Positions 7,989-15,318 of a DNA stretch of 64,000 bases are shown piece after piece. The number at the start of each line of letters is the position of its first letter. Position 1 is the stretch's first letter. Source of the stretch: PALSA-350 sp963794165 (GTDB taxonomy: Bacteria > Acidobacteriota > Terriglobia > Terriglobales > Acidobacteriaceae); the NCBI GenBank assembly GCA_963794165.1, contig CAWCCT010000009.1, positions 124,001-188,000 of the forward strand, read 5' to 3'. The position numbers and the translations under genes were made by a program. Under the pieces are notes generated by a model, which worked only from the letters and a program-made list of their open reading frames with translations, did not search any database and was not told the DNA's origin.

Positions 7989-9243
7989 CGATCCCCCTTG
8001 CCCGCACCGCTTCGGCATGGCCGTACAATCCTTCCGCATTGGCCAGTGTGATGGCCGCCGGCCCGAGCTTCTGCAAACCGGCCAGCGTATATTCCTGCAC
8101 CGTGATCACCTTCAAGAAATCCATCACGCTCAGCCCGCCCCGCACCTGGGCCACCCCGCCGGTGGGTAGGGTGTGATTGGGCCCGGAAACATAATCCCCC
8201 ATGGGCTGGGGCGAGTACCGCCCGATAAATACGGAACCGGCATTGCGCACCCAAGCCAGATCCTCTTTGCTATCGACGGTCAGATGCTCAGGAGCCAATC
8301 GGTTGGTAATCTCCTGCGCCTCCTCGACCGATCCAGCGATCACCGCCAGCCCATTCCGCTCAATTGCCTGCCGGGCAACGGAGTTTGTCTTGACCCGTTG
8401 TGCAACCTCCCTCACTACCTCGCGCGCAAGAGTGGCATTGGTGGTGATGAGAATAGCTAGGGCTTCGGGATCATGCTCCGCCTGGGCCACCAGGTCCGCA
8501 GCGATGCCCACTGCTTCGCCGTTTTCGCTCGTCACAACAATCTCAGTTGGGCCGGCCAACATGTCGATGGCGCAATCGAAGGCCACCATTTTCTTGGCCG
8601 CGGTTACATACCAGTTGCCGGGCCCCACGATCTTATCCACGCGGGGAATAGTCTCCGTGCCGAAGGCCAGTGCCGCTACTGCCTGGGCGCCACCGATGCG
8701 GTAGAAGGCGCTTATGCCCAGCAGCGCCGCGGCCGCCAGTGTCGCCTTTGCCGGCTTAGGCGACACCACCACAATCCGTTGCACTCCCGCCACCTGCGCC
8801 GGAATCACCGTCATGAGCAGGGTAGAGGGCAGCGGGTAGCGGCCGCTCGGCACATAGCACCCTACTGCTCCTAATGCACGCACTTGTTGTCCGGTCGTGA
8901 GCCCGGCTGCTGACGCGGTCCATTCTTTAGGCATCTGCCGCGCGGCGAACCGGCGGATATTGCCGGCCGCGGTCTGCATAGCGGCCTGCAGCGGCTTGGG
9001 CGTAGCGTCCCATGACTGCTCCATCTCGGCTCGGCTGATTTCCAGCGGCATTTGCGCCGTCAAACCATCCAGCTTCGCGGCATAGCGGCGCAGAGCCCGG
9101 TCTCCGCCTTTGCGGACATCCCCCACGATCCGCTGCACCACAGGCATCGCGCGCGCCGTGTTGTGTGCCCCGCGCAGCTCCAGCTCCCGTAGCATCTGCT
9201 GGGTCTGCTTGCCGCCGCGCCCCTGTGTCTTAACCACCCTCAT
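7981..9243 (-). CDS. hisD: Histidinol dehydrogenase HisD
   Basis: 420 residues, full length. Zn- and NAD-dependent four-electron oxidation of L-histidinol to L-histidine, the last step of the pathway. Seen: the nucleotide region AAGLTTGQQVRALGAVGCYVP, the signature stretch VDKIVGPGNWYVTAAKKMV, DMLAGPTEI, AEHDPEA (metal site region), and the catalytic/ligand histidines in APEHLTVD and GPNHTLPTGG. Start ATG at 9243. It is separated from upstream hisG by 230 bases of palindromic repeats, the only loose junction in the operon. Confidence 0.96.
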   Translation of the reverse strand: MRVVKTQGRGGKQTQQMLRELELRGAHNTARAMPVVQRIVGDVRKGGDRALRRYAAKLDGLTAQMPLEISRAEMEQSWDATPKPLQAAMQTAAGNIRRFAARQMPKEWTASAAGLTTGQQVRALGAVGCYVPSGRYPLPSTLLMTVIPAQVAGVQRIVVVSPKPAKATLAAAALLGISAFYRIGGAQAVAALAFGTETIPRVDKIVGPGNWYVTAAKKMVAFDCAIDMLAGPTEIVVTSENGEAVGIAADLVAQAEHDPEALAILITTNATLAREVVREVAQRVKTNSVARQAIERNGLAVIAGSVEEAQEITNRLAPEHLTVDSKEDLAWVRNAGSVFIGRYSPQPMGDYVSGPNHTLPTGGVAQVRGGLSVMDFLKVITVQEYTLAGLQKLGPAAITLANAEGLYGHAEAVRARGIDG

Positions 9244-9257
9244 GCAAACACTCCAAT

Positions 9258-9425
9258 GGAACGCAGTCCCGAAGGGACGGCTGAAAACAGCCCGGTACGC
9301 AGTGCCGGGCTATTTCGCGAGACCCAGGACTGCATCCTGGGTAACATTCAGTCGTCCCTACACGGGATTGCCAGCGCACCGTAAGCCAACCCAGGACTGC
9401 GTCCTGGGCTATTTTCAGACCGTTC
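9258..9425. repeat. Palindromic repeat cluster inside the his operon
   Basis: The hisG-hisD gap holds an array of short palindromes: AGTCCCGAAGGGACGGCTGA (9262-9281), CCCGGTACGCAGTGCCGGG (9290-9308), CCCAGGACTGCATCCTGGG (9322-9340), a CAGTCGTCCCTACACGGGA unit and CCCAGGACTGCGTCCTGGG (9389-9407). The same modules occur at 20213, 49170, 58750 and 60978. Each could fold in the his mRNA. Confidence 0.85.
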
Positions 9426-9473
9426 CTGACGGGACTCAGTATCAGTGCAAGTCTTCTCACGTTCATTGGCTGC

Positions 9474-10349
9474 TCAAAACACAATCTTATTCAGCGGATA
9501 TTCCACGATCCCGCTAGCCCCCGCACTTTTAAGCTTGGGAATCACATCCCGCAGCACGCTCTCTTCGATCACCGTATTCAGCGCTGCCCAGCCGGCATCG
9601 CTCAGCGTGGAGATGGTCGGTGAATCCAGCGCCGGCAGCATCGCCAACACCTGTTCCAGGTTCTTTTTCTCCACGTTCATCATCAATCCCACCCGGCCCT
9701 TCGCCGCGATTGCTCCATTGAGCATGAGAGAGATGTTGTCGATCTTTTCCTTTTTCCATGGCTCGCCGTAAGCGCCGCGATTGGCGATCAGATGGGTTTC
9801 GCTTTCCATCACAGTATCGATGATGCGCAGCCGGTTGGCCCGCAGTGAGCTGCCGGTCTCGGTTACTTCCACAATGGCATCGGCCAGCATAGGCGGCTTT
9901 ACTTCCGTCGCGCCCCAACTGAATTCCACCTTGACGGGAACGTTCTTGCCCGCAAAGTAGTTCTTGGTGACTTCCACCAGCTCGGTGGCGATGACTTTGC
10001 CGCTCAGCTCTTCGGCCCTTTGAAAAGGCGAATCCTCAGGCACCGCGAGCACCCAGCGCACCTTGGTCCGCGTCGCCTTCGAATAAGTCAGGGAAGTGAC
10101 GCTGACTACATCGAGGCCGCTTTCCACCACCCAATCAATACCGGTAAGGCCGGCATCCAAAACCCCCTTCTCCACGTAACGCGCCATCTCCTGCGCGCGG
10201 ATGAGCATACACTCGATCTCGCTATCGTCGATGCCGGGAAAGTAAGAGCGGCCGTTGGCATAAATACGCCACCCTGCATTCTCAAACAGCGCAATCGTCG
10301 CATCCTGCAGGCTCCCTTTGGGAATTCCCAGCTTCAGCTTATCTGCCAT
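9474..10349 (-). CDS. hisG: ATP phosphoribosyltransferase HisG, long form
   Basis: 291 residues: catalytic two-lobe PRPP/ATP domain to about residue 210, then the C-terminal regulatory HisG_C domain (KGRVGLMMNVEKKNLEQVL through the C-terminus). This is the long, hexameric form that is feedback-inhibited by histidine without HisZ. It joins ATP and PRPP, the committed step. Motifs include LGIPKGSLQ at the N-terminus, the DAGLTGIDWVVE region and the phosphate loop DAIVEVTETGSSLRAN. ATG at 10349 overlaps hisI by 11 bases. Confidence 0.96.
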   Translation of the reverse strand: MADKLKLGIPKGSLQDATIALFENAGWRIYANGRSYFPGIDDSEIECMLIRAQEMARYVEKGVLDAGLTGIDWVVESGLDVVSVTSLTYSKATRTKVRWVLAVPEDSPFQRAEELSGKVIATELVEVTKNYFAGKNVPVKVEFSWGATEVKPPMLADAIVEVTETGSSLRANRLRIIDTVMESETHLIANRGAYGEPWKKEKIDNISLMLNGAIAAKGRVGLMMNVEKKNLEQVLAMLPALDSPTISTLSDAGWAALNTVIEESVLRDVIPKLKSAGASGIVEYPLNKIVF

Positions 10350-10707
10350 TCCGTGCCTCCATCTTCGCTGCGGTGGGCAGTTCGATGGGTCTGGTAAAAC
10401 AGCTCACCGTTCCCTCGTGGCAGACCAGGCCATCACCCTCGACGGTTACGCGAAAGAGGACAGTATCCTGGTCGCAGTCCGAAGCGGCCGACACCACACG
10501 CAGGCGGTTGCCACTGCTTTCGCCCTTCATCCACAATTTTTGCCGCGTCCGGCTCCAAAACGTCACAAAGCCTGTCTCCAACGTTTTGGCATAACTGGTC
10601 TCATTCAGAAAGCCCACCATGAGCACTTCTCCGCTCGCCGCGTCCTGCACGATTGCAGGTAGCAACCCATCCATCTTTGCAAAATCGAGCTTTACCGCTT
10701 CGGTCAT
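10339..10707 (-). CDS. hisI: Phosphoribosyl-AMP cyclohydrolase HisI (without HisE domain)
   Basis: 122 residues. Opens the purine ring of PR-AMP to ProFAR. Metal motifs are complete: SDCDQDTVLF (Mg site) and the zinc cysteines in DGLVCHEGTVSCFTRP. The pyrophosphohydrolase (HisE) domain that is fused in enterobacteria is missing, and no hisE lies in the window, so it must be encoded elsewhere. It is the first structural gene of the operon, starting at ATG 10707, 34 bases downstream of the attenuator U-tract. Confidence 0.95.
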   Translation of the reverse strand: MTEAVKLDFAKMDGLLPAIVQDAASGEVLMVGFLNETSYAKTLETGFVTFWSRTRQKLWMKGESSGNRLRVVSAASDCDQDTVLFRVTVEGDGLVCHEGTVSCFTRPIELPTAAKMEARNGR

Positions 10708-10740
10708 TGCCGGCTATCTCCCTTTCCTTATTTCCCACGC

Positions 10741-10776
10741 AAAAAAGCCCGCTTGCGCATCTCGCGCCGGCGGGCT
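10741..10776 (-). terminator. Histidine operon attenuator (rho-independent)
   Basis: On the minus strand the stem AGCCCGC...GCGGGCT (10746-10776, inner GCGC/GCGC pairing around GAGAT) is followed by TTTTTT (10741-10746, sharing the final stem T). It lies 27 bases past the hisL stop and before hisI. The 5' arm (CCGCCGGC, plus-strand 10766-10773) can instead pair with GTCGGCGG inside hisL (plus-strand 10823-10830) with one wobble, giving an antiterminator. Confidence 0.85.
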
Positions 10777-10802
10777 CTTTCTGAATCCTGACTTCCTGGC
10801 CT

Positions 10803-10883
10803 TTACAGCTGGCCGGAACCGTCCGCCGACACACTCGTCCCATGATGATGATGGTGACGATGATGGCGGGTGCGGACTTGCAT
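10803..10883 (-). CDS. hisL: Histidine operon leader peptide HisL
   Basis: A 26-residue frame too short for routine gene calling: ATG at 10883, TAA at 10805-10803. Codons 7, 8 and 10-14 are histidine, seven of eight consecutive codons, interrupted by one Arg. It sits directly upstream of an intrinsic terminator and the his structural genes. By analogy with enterobacterial his leaders (also seven His codons), ribosomes should stall here when charged tRNA-His is scarce, exposing the antiterminator and allowing transcription into hisI. A TTGACA (10922-10917) lies just upstream but has a poor -10 partner; no strong Shine-Dalgarno is seen. The peptide itself is presumably non-functional. Confidence 0.9.
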   Translation of the reverse strand: MQVRTRHHRHHHHHGTSVSADGSGQL

Positions 10884-11033
10884 ATCTATTAGAAAGCTAA
10901 CCGTCTCTTCCTCTCATGTCAACCTGCGGTCTGCTACCATGCCGCCTGTAGCATTACTATGGGCGCAATCGAAGAGACTACTCTGGCGAATCTCGTCAGA
11001 TCACAGTAATAGTAAAAATGCTGTATTGGGTCC

Positions 11034-13643
11034 ATGAAAACCAACCTCGCCAAACTTCCGTATCTGTTGCTGGCCGTATTGGTTGTTGGTTCGACCCTGT
11101 TTTATGTAGCGAGCACGGCTGCAATCTTCGACAGCTTCCTCAACCCGAAGCGCGCTCGGCCGCCGCTTGAGTACTCCCACAACGCCCATTTTCTGGTGCA
11201 ACCGCTGCCCGAATCTCGCCGCGCCGGCATGGAGGCTGAAGACGACGTCATCTCCGTCAATGGAGTTCCCTTTACGGGGATGGCCGGCCTGATTAGACAG
11301 ACCTTTCACGCTCAACCGGGGCAGACCATTGATATCCTCTATCGCGATCGTGCTGGTCAGACCCGTATGGCCCACGTGGGGCTGATGGCACACCGAACGT
11401 TGCCTCCTAATCTATCTGGCTGGCTGATCAACATAGTTCTGGTCCTGCTTTTTCCCGCATTCTGCCTCTTGCTCGGATATTGGGTAGTCCTGGCCAGGCC
11501 GCTCGAATGGAATGCCTGGTTCCTCCTCGGCATCATGAACGGCGTCCCGGTCTTTATCGGACGAACCGGATATTTCCCCGGCTTCCTGGCTCCCTTCACC
11601 ATCTTCTGGCAAATTTTCGCCATTCAATGGATGCTGATTTCGCTCATCCTGTTCAGCATCTATTTTCCCGTCCGCTCGCGTACCGACACTCGCCACCCCT
11701 GGATCAAGTGGCTCATCATCGTTCCTCAGATCCTGATTGTCCCCGCCCAATTCGCCATCGAGTACGGCCTGCTCTATCACAATCGCTTCATCCAACCCTA
11801 TCTCTCGGCCACCGATCCGCTGGAGTTCGTAGGCAACATCTTCAACGCGATCTCTCTTTGCATCTTGATTGCCGCAATCGTTGGCAAGCTCTTCGCCGTT
11901 CCCGCCCCCGCGCCCGATGCCCGGCGTCGCCTCGGAGTGGTGGCTGCTGGTTCGCTGCTCGGTCTGGGCCCGGTGCTCGTCCTGCTGGTGATCTCGACCC
12001 TTTCCGAAAAGACAGTCATGGAGACGGCGCCCTCCTGGGCCCTCCTCACCGTGGCGGTCCTGTTCACCTTCTTTCCCCTCTCGCTCGCCTACACCGTCAT
12101 TGTGCAGCGCGCCCTCGACCTGCGCATCATCCTCCGTCAGGGCACGCGCTACGCCTTTGCTCGTGGCACGCTATGGGTCTTGCAGGCGATCGTCTTTACC
12201 TTTCTATTCTTTCGTATCTTCCACTTTGCCCATGCCTCCGGCCGCGGCGCCCAGCTCATCGCCCCGATCGTGTTTGTCTTCATCGTGCTGTTTCTGCGTC
12301 TGCGCATTGCCCGCCCTCTTTCCCTTTGGATTGACCGCCGCTTCTTTCGTGAGGCTTACTCCGTAGACCAGGTATTAGTAGAGCTTTCCGAGGAGGCGCG
12401 CAGCTTCACCGAAACCGAGCCTTTGCTGCGCACCATCACCGAGCGCATCAGCCAGACTCTGCACGTCGAGCGCATCGCCTTCCTTTTGCGTCAGGGCAAG
12501 CTCTTTCAACTGCAATATGCCCAGGGAATTCCCAACACCATTGACGTTTCCCTGGCGGAAAACTCCTCCACCATGCGCGCCCTGGCCGTTGATCGCAGTC
12601 CCAAGCGGGTCTTCCGCGAGCATCCTGACCCCTGGCTGGCATTGGCCGCCCCTGGCGAGGTCTCGGTTCTCGACGGGCTGGAGGCAGAGTTGCTGCTGCC
12701 GTTGCCTGGCCGCACCAGCCTCATCGGGGTGATGGCTCTGGGGCCCAAGCTCAGCGAAGAACCCTACTCCCGCTCCGATCGCCGATTGCTTTCTTCCGTG
12801 GCCTTGCAAACCGGCCTGGCGATTGAAAACAGCGCCCTCGTCCACCACCTGGCGGAGGAATCCGCGCAGCGCCAGCGCATCAATCGCGAAATCGAAATAG
12901 CGCGCCAGGTGCAGGAGCGCCTCCTGCCGCAGATCTACCCCCTGGTCAAGGGCCTTGACTTTGCCGGCTTCAGCCGCACTGCGCAGGAGGTTGGCGGAGA
13001 CTATTACGACTTTATCGCCCTCGACAATGGCCGCCTTGGTATTGCCGTGGGCGACGTCTCCGGCAAAGGCATTTCGGCCGCCCTCTTGATGGCTTCTATC
13101 CGCTCCGCCCTGCACGGGCTTACTTTCAGTGGCACGCTCAGCCTTGCCCGCATCATCGAGGGTCTCAACCGCATCATCTACGATTCCTCCACCAGCAATC
13201 GCTTTGTGACCTTTTTCTTCGGCGAATACGATCCTTCGACGCGCATGCTCGATTACGTCAATGCCGGGCACAACGCGCCCGTACTCTTGCGCCCCACAGC
13301 TCCGGGGCACGATAGTTTCTGCAGCCCGGAGGGCCCGTGCATGGTGGAGCGTCTGGAGACCGGAGGGCCGGTGCTGGGCCTCTTTACCGATGTCCAATAT
13401 GAGCAGGGACGCTACCAGCTGCAGCCCTACGACATCCTCATCGCCTTTACCGATGGGATCAGCGAAGCCATGACCGCCGACTACGAGGAATGGGGAGAAG
13501 AACGCCTGATCGCGGCCGCCAAGCTGAGCACCCAATGTTCCGCGCAGGATCTCGTCACCGCGTTGGTGCGGTCTGCGGACCAGTTCACCGCCGGCGCACC
13601 TCAGAATGACGACCTCTCCCTGGTCGTCCTTAAGGTGCTCTGA
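11034..13643 (+). CDS. Membrane PDZ-GAF-PP2C (SpoIIE/RsbU-type) serine phosphatase
   Basis: 869 residues. TM1 (about 9-30) is followed by a PDZ-like domain (about 44-115, with PESRRAGMEAEDDVISVNG), a block of roughly eight further membrane segments (about 128-420), a GAF domain (about 445-605), a short coiled linker (QRQRINREIEIARQVQERLLP) and a C-terminal PP2C/SpoIIE domain from about 640. Metal-binding acidic motifs GGDYYDF, VGDVSGKG, FTDGISEA and QNDDLSLV are present, so it should be an active phosphatase. RsbU-like enzymes control sigma factors through anti-anti-sigma dephosphorylation, but no such partner is nearby. Its stop overlaps the next gene by one base. Transcribed divergently from the his operon. 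Confidence 0.88.
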   Translation: MKTNLAKLPYLLLAVLVVGSTLFYVASTAAIFDSFLNPKRARPPLEYSHNAHFLVQPLPESRRAGMEAEDDVISVNGVPFTGMAGLIRQTFHAQPGQTIDILYRDRAGQTRMAHVGLMAHRTLPPNLSGWLINIVLVLLFPAFCLLLGYWVVLARPLEWNAWFLLGIMNGVPVFIGRTGYFPGFLAPFTIFWQIFAIQWMLISLILFSIYFPVRSRTDTRHPWIKWLIIVPQILIVPAQFAIEYGLLYHNRFIQPYLSATDPLEFVGNIFNAISLCILIAAIVGKLFAVPAPAPDARRRLGVVAAGSLLGLGPVLVLLVISTLSEKTVMETAPSWALLTVAVLFTFFPLSLAYTVIVQRALDLRIILRQGTRYAFARGTLWVLQAIVFTFLFFRIFHFAHASGRGAQLIAPIVFVFIVLFLRLRIARPLSLWIDRRFFREAYSVDQVLVELSEEARSFTETEPLLRTITERISQTLHVERIAFLLRQGKLFQLQYAQGIPNTIDVSLAENSSTMRALAVDRSPKRVFREHPDPWLALAAPGEVSVLDGLEAELLLPLPGRTSLIGVMALGPKLSEEPYSRSDRRLLSSVALQTGLAIENSALVHHLAEESAQRQRINREIEIARQVQERLLPQIYPLVKGLDFAGFSRTAQEVGGDYYDFIALDNGRLGIAVGDVSGKGISAALLMASIRSALHGLTFSGTLSLARIIEGLNRIIYDSSTSNRFVTFFFGEYDPSTRMLDYVNAGHNAPVLLRPTAPGHDSFCSPEGPCMVERLETGGPVLGLFTDVQYEQGRYQLQPYDILIAFTDGISEAMTADYEEWGEERLIAAAKLSTQCSAQDLVTALVRSADQFTAGAPQNDDLSLVVLKVL

Positions 13644-14365
13644 TGCTTTGTCGCCTGGTTGCGTGGACTTTTCTCTGTCTCGCCGCTGCCGCTCTCCACG
13701 CGGAAACGCAGCCTGTGGAGTATGCCACCTTCATGAGCCATGGCAAGGCCGTCTCCTGCGTGGTTTATGAACCTCATAACGCCCTGGCGACGATGATCGT
13801 TTTGCGTGGTTCGGGTCCTTCCGACCTCGATGTGGGCCGGCTGCAGTCGCGGTTCTTTGCCGAGCACGGTTTTCGTGTTTTGCTAGCGGATTACCTGAGC
13901 GCCACGGCCACGGCCGAACCCACCGCACAAAACTACCGGCGCTGGGCCCAGGTGGTTGAGGACATCGTGGCCGATCTGCGCTCACACCCTATTCCGCGGA
14001 ACCGCAAAATCGCCCTGGTCGGGCTGGGCCTGGGAGCCTCGGTTGCCCTGATTGCTGGTTTCCACAAGCCGGCCGTCGATGCCATAGCCGAGTGGTCCGG
14101 CCTACTCCCCAACGAATTCTTTTCCCAGGTGCAGAGTCTGCCTCCCCTTCTTATCTTGCATGGCGGGCAGGATAAGCAGGTTCCCGTCGTCAACGCCCGC
14201 CAGCTTGTCCGCCTATGCGAGCTCAAAGACTTCACCTGCGAGGCCGGAATTTACCCTGACGAGGGCCACATCTTTAGCGCCCCCGCCATGGAGGCCACCA
14301 ACCAGCGCACCCTGGCCTTCTTCCGAACCTACCTCTGGGCCAATCTGCCAAAGCGCGCCGAATAG
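13643..14365 (+). CDS. Secreted alpha/beta hydrolase of dienelactone-hydrolase type, nucleophile replaced
   Basis: 240 residues with a signal peptide (LVAWTFLCLAAAALHAET). The alpha/beta core shows strand MIVLRGSGPSD, the elbow region VGLGLGASVALIAG, the acid GGQDKQVP and the histidine DEGHIF. Aligned with dienelactone hydrolases (GFCMGG), the nucleophile position is Gly rather than Cys/Ser; a Ser two residues later in GASVA could substitute. Start ATG overlaps the phosphatase stop (TGATG), so translation is coupled and a periplasmic role linked to that sensor is likely. Substrate unknown. Confidence 0.75.
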   Translation: MLCRLVAWTFLCLAAAALHAETQPVEYATFMSHGKAVSCVVYEPHNALATMIVLRGSGPSDLDVGRLQSRFFAEHGFRVLLADYLSATATAEPTAQNYRRWAQVVEDIVADLRSHPIPRNRKIALVGLGLGASVALIAGFHKPAVDAIAEWSGLLPNEFFSQVQSLPPLLILHGGQDKQVPVVNARQLVRLCELKDFTCEAGIYPDEGHIFSAPAMEATNQRTLAFFRTYLWANLPKRAE

Positions 14366-14412
14366 CCGATGAAAAGCTGCGCTTGTGAGGAGTCCGGATC
14401 TGCAACGAACCT

Positions 14413-14460
14413 CGGGTGCCCCACATCTCGCTCGTTTTTCGCGAGATGTGGGATACCACG
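14413..14460. terminator. Hairpin repeat between convergent genes
   Basis: 12-bp perfect stem CCCACATCTCGC/GCGAGATGTGGG (14420-14431, 14441-14452) with a T-rich loop. It lies between the hydrolase stop (14365) and the convergent eutC stop (14503), so it may act as a bidirectional terminator. The 48-bp unit is almost identical to the one at 53558-53604. Confidence 0.6.
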
Positions 14461-14502
14461 GCTCTAAACACGCAAGCTTTCGATTTCCGCGTACGGGCAG
14501 CC

Positions 14503-15318
14503 CTACAGCAACCCAGCCAAATCCTCGGCAGGATCTTTAATCCCCAGTCCGGTCAAGTGTCGCCGCGAAGATTCCTGCATGTAGTAGTGCAATCGCCCCG
14601 CCGCTGCCGCGTAGCTCAATCCCTCTTCCCTGATGTTCGAGATGCAATTCCGCTCTGCGTCTTTGCGGCCGGTCCGTGGCCCCCACGTAATGTAAGCACC
14701 CAGCGAGTCCGGGGAACTCAATCCCGGCCGCTCCCCGATCAGCACCACGGCCAAAGGCGCATGGAGCGCCTCCCCAATCGCGTCCCCAACCGCCACGCGG
14801 CCCTGCTCCACCACACAAACCGGCGCCAATCGCCACCCCGCGATGAGAGGCAAAACCTCTCGTACCAACCGCAGCGCGTGCCGTTCCGCTGCCAGGGCCG
14901 AGAGCCCATCCGCGATCACGAACACCACATCGTATTCACCCGGCGCAAGCAGCGCCGCCGAATCCGCGCTCAATGCCCGGCCCAGGTCCGGTCGCCTCAA
15001 GTAGGTCTGCCGGTCATTGGCCTTGCTTTCCAGAGCGAGCGCCCCCAGTCCATCACGCCGCACTTCATCGCATAGCATGCGCACATCGATGGCGGCATGA
15101 ACTGCATCGCGTGCCCGGGCATGCGCCAGTTGAAAGTCGAGCAGGGGACCGGTAGCCAGGCTTACCCCGCTCCGTTCGAGACCAATGCGCGCAGGGGTAT
15201 AGCTGCGCAACGCCTCGCGGGCTGCGAGAGGCATCTCCACCGGCACCACAGACTGACGCTGGATCGCCTTAGAATCCCGTTTCTGAGCTGCCAAGCTACG
15301 CGAGAAAAGACGGTACAT
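14503..15318 (-). CDS. eutC: Ethanolamine ammonia-lyase small subunit EutC
   Basis: 271 residues. Small subunit of the adenosylcobalamin-dependent enzyme that splits ethanolamine to acetaldehyde and ammonia; it helps bind the cofactor. Family motifs: RIGLERSGVSLATGPLLDFQLAHARARDAVH, YDVVFVIADGLSA, the ERPGLSSPDSLGAYITWGP stretch and RNCISNIREEGLSY. ATG at 15318 overlaps eutB by 23 bases. No eutA reactivase, eutG/eutE or microcompartment shell gene follows. Confidence 0.93.
   Translation of the reverse strand: MYRLFSRSLAAQKRDSKAIQRQSVVPVEMPLAAREALRSYTPARIGLERSGVSLATGPLLDFQLAHARARDAVHAAIDVRMLCDEVRRDGLGALALESKANDRQTYLRRPDLGRALSADSAALLAPGEYDVVFVIADGLSALAAERHALRLVREVLPLIAGWRLAPVCVVEQGRVAVGDAIGEALHAPLAVVLIGERPGLSSPDSLGAYITWGPRTGRKDAERNCISNIREEGLSYAAAAGRLHYYMQESSRRHLTGLGIKDPAEDLAGLL

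Noticed and set aside
10601..10900. Longer frames on both strands across the his leader, including an Asp-rich one on the plus strand
   Set aside because: They are shadows of the His-codon run of hisL and of hisI; the minus-strand 26-codon frame with terminator explains the region.
12375..13535. 386-codon minus-strand frame opposite the phosphatase gene
   Set aside because: Antisense shadow in high-GC DNA; the plus-strand GAF and PP2C motifs define the real gene.
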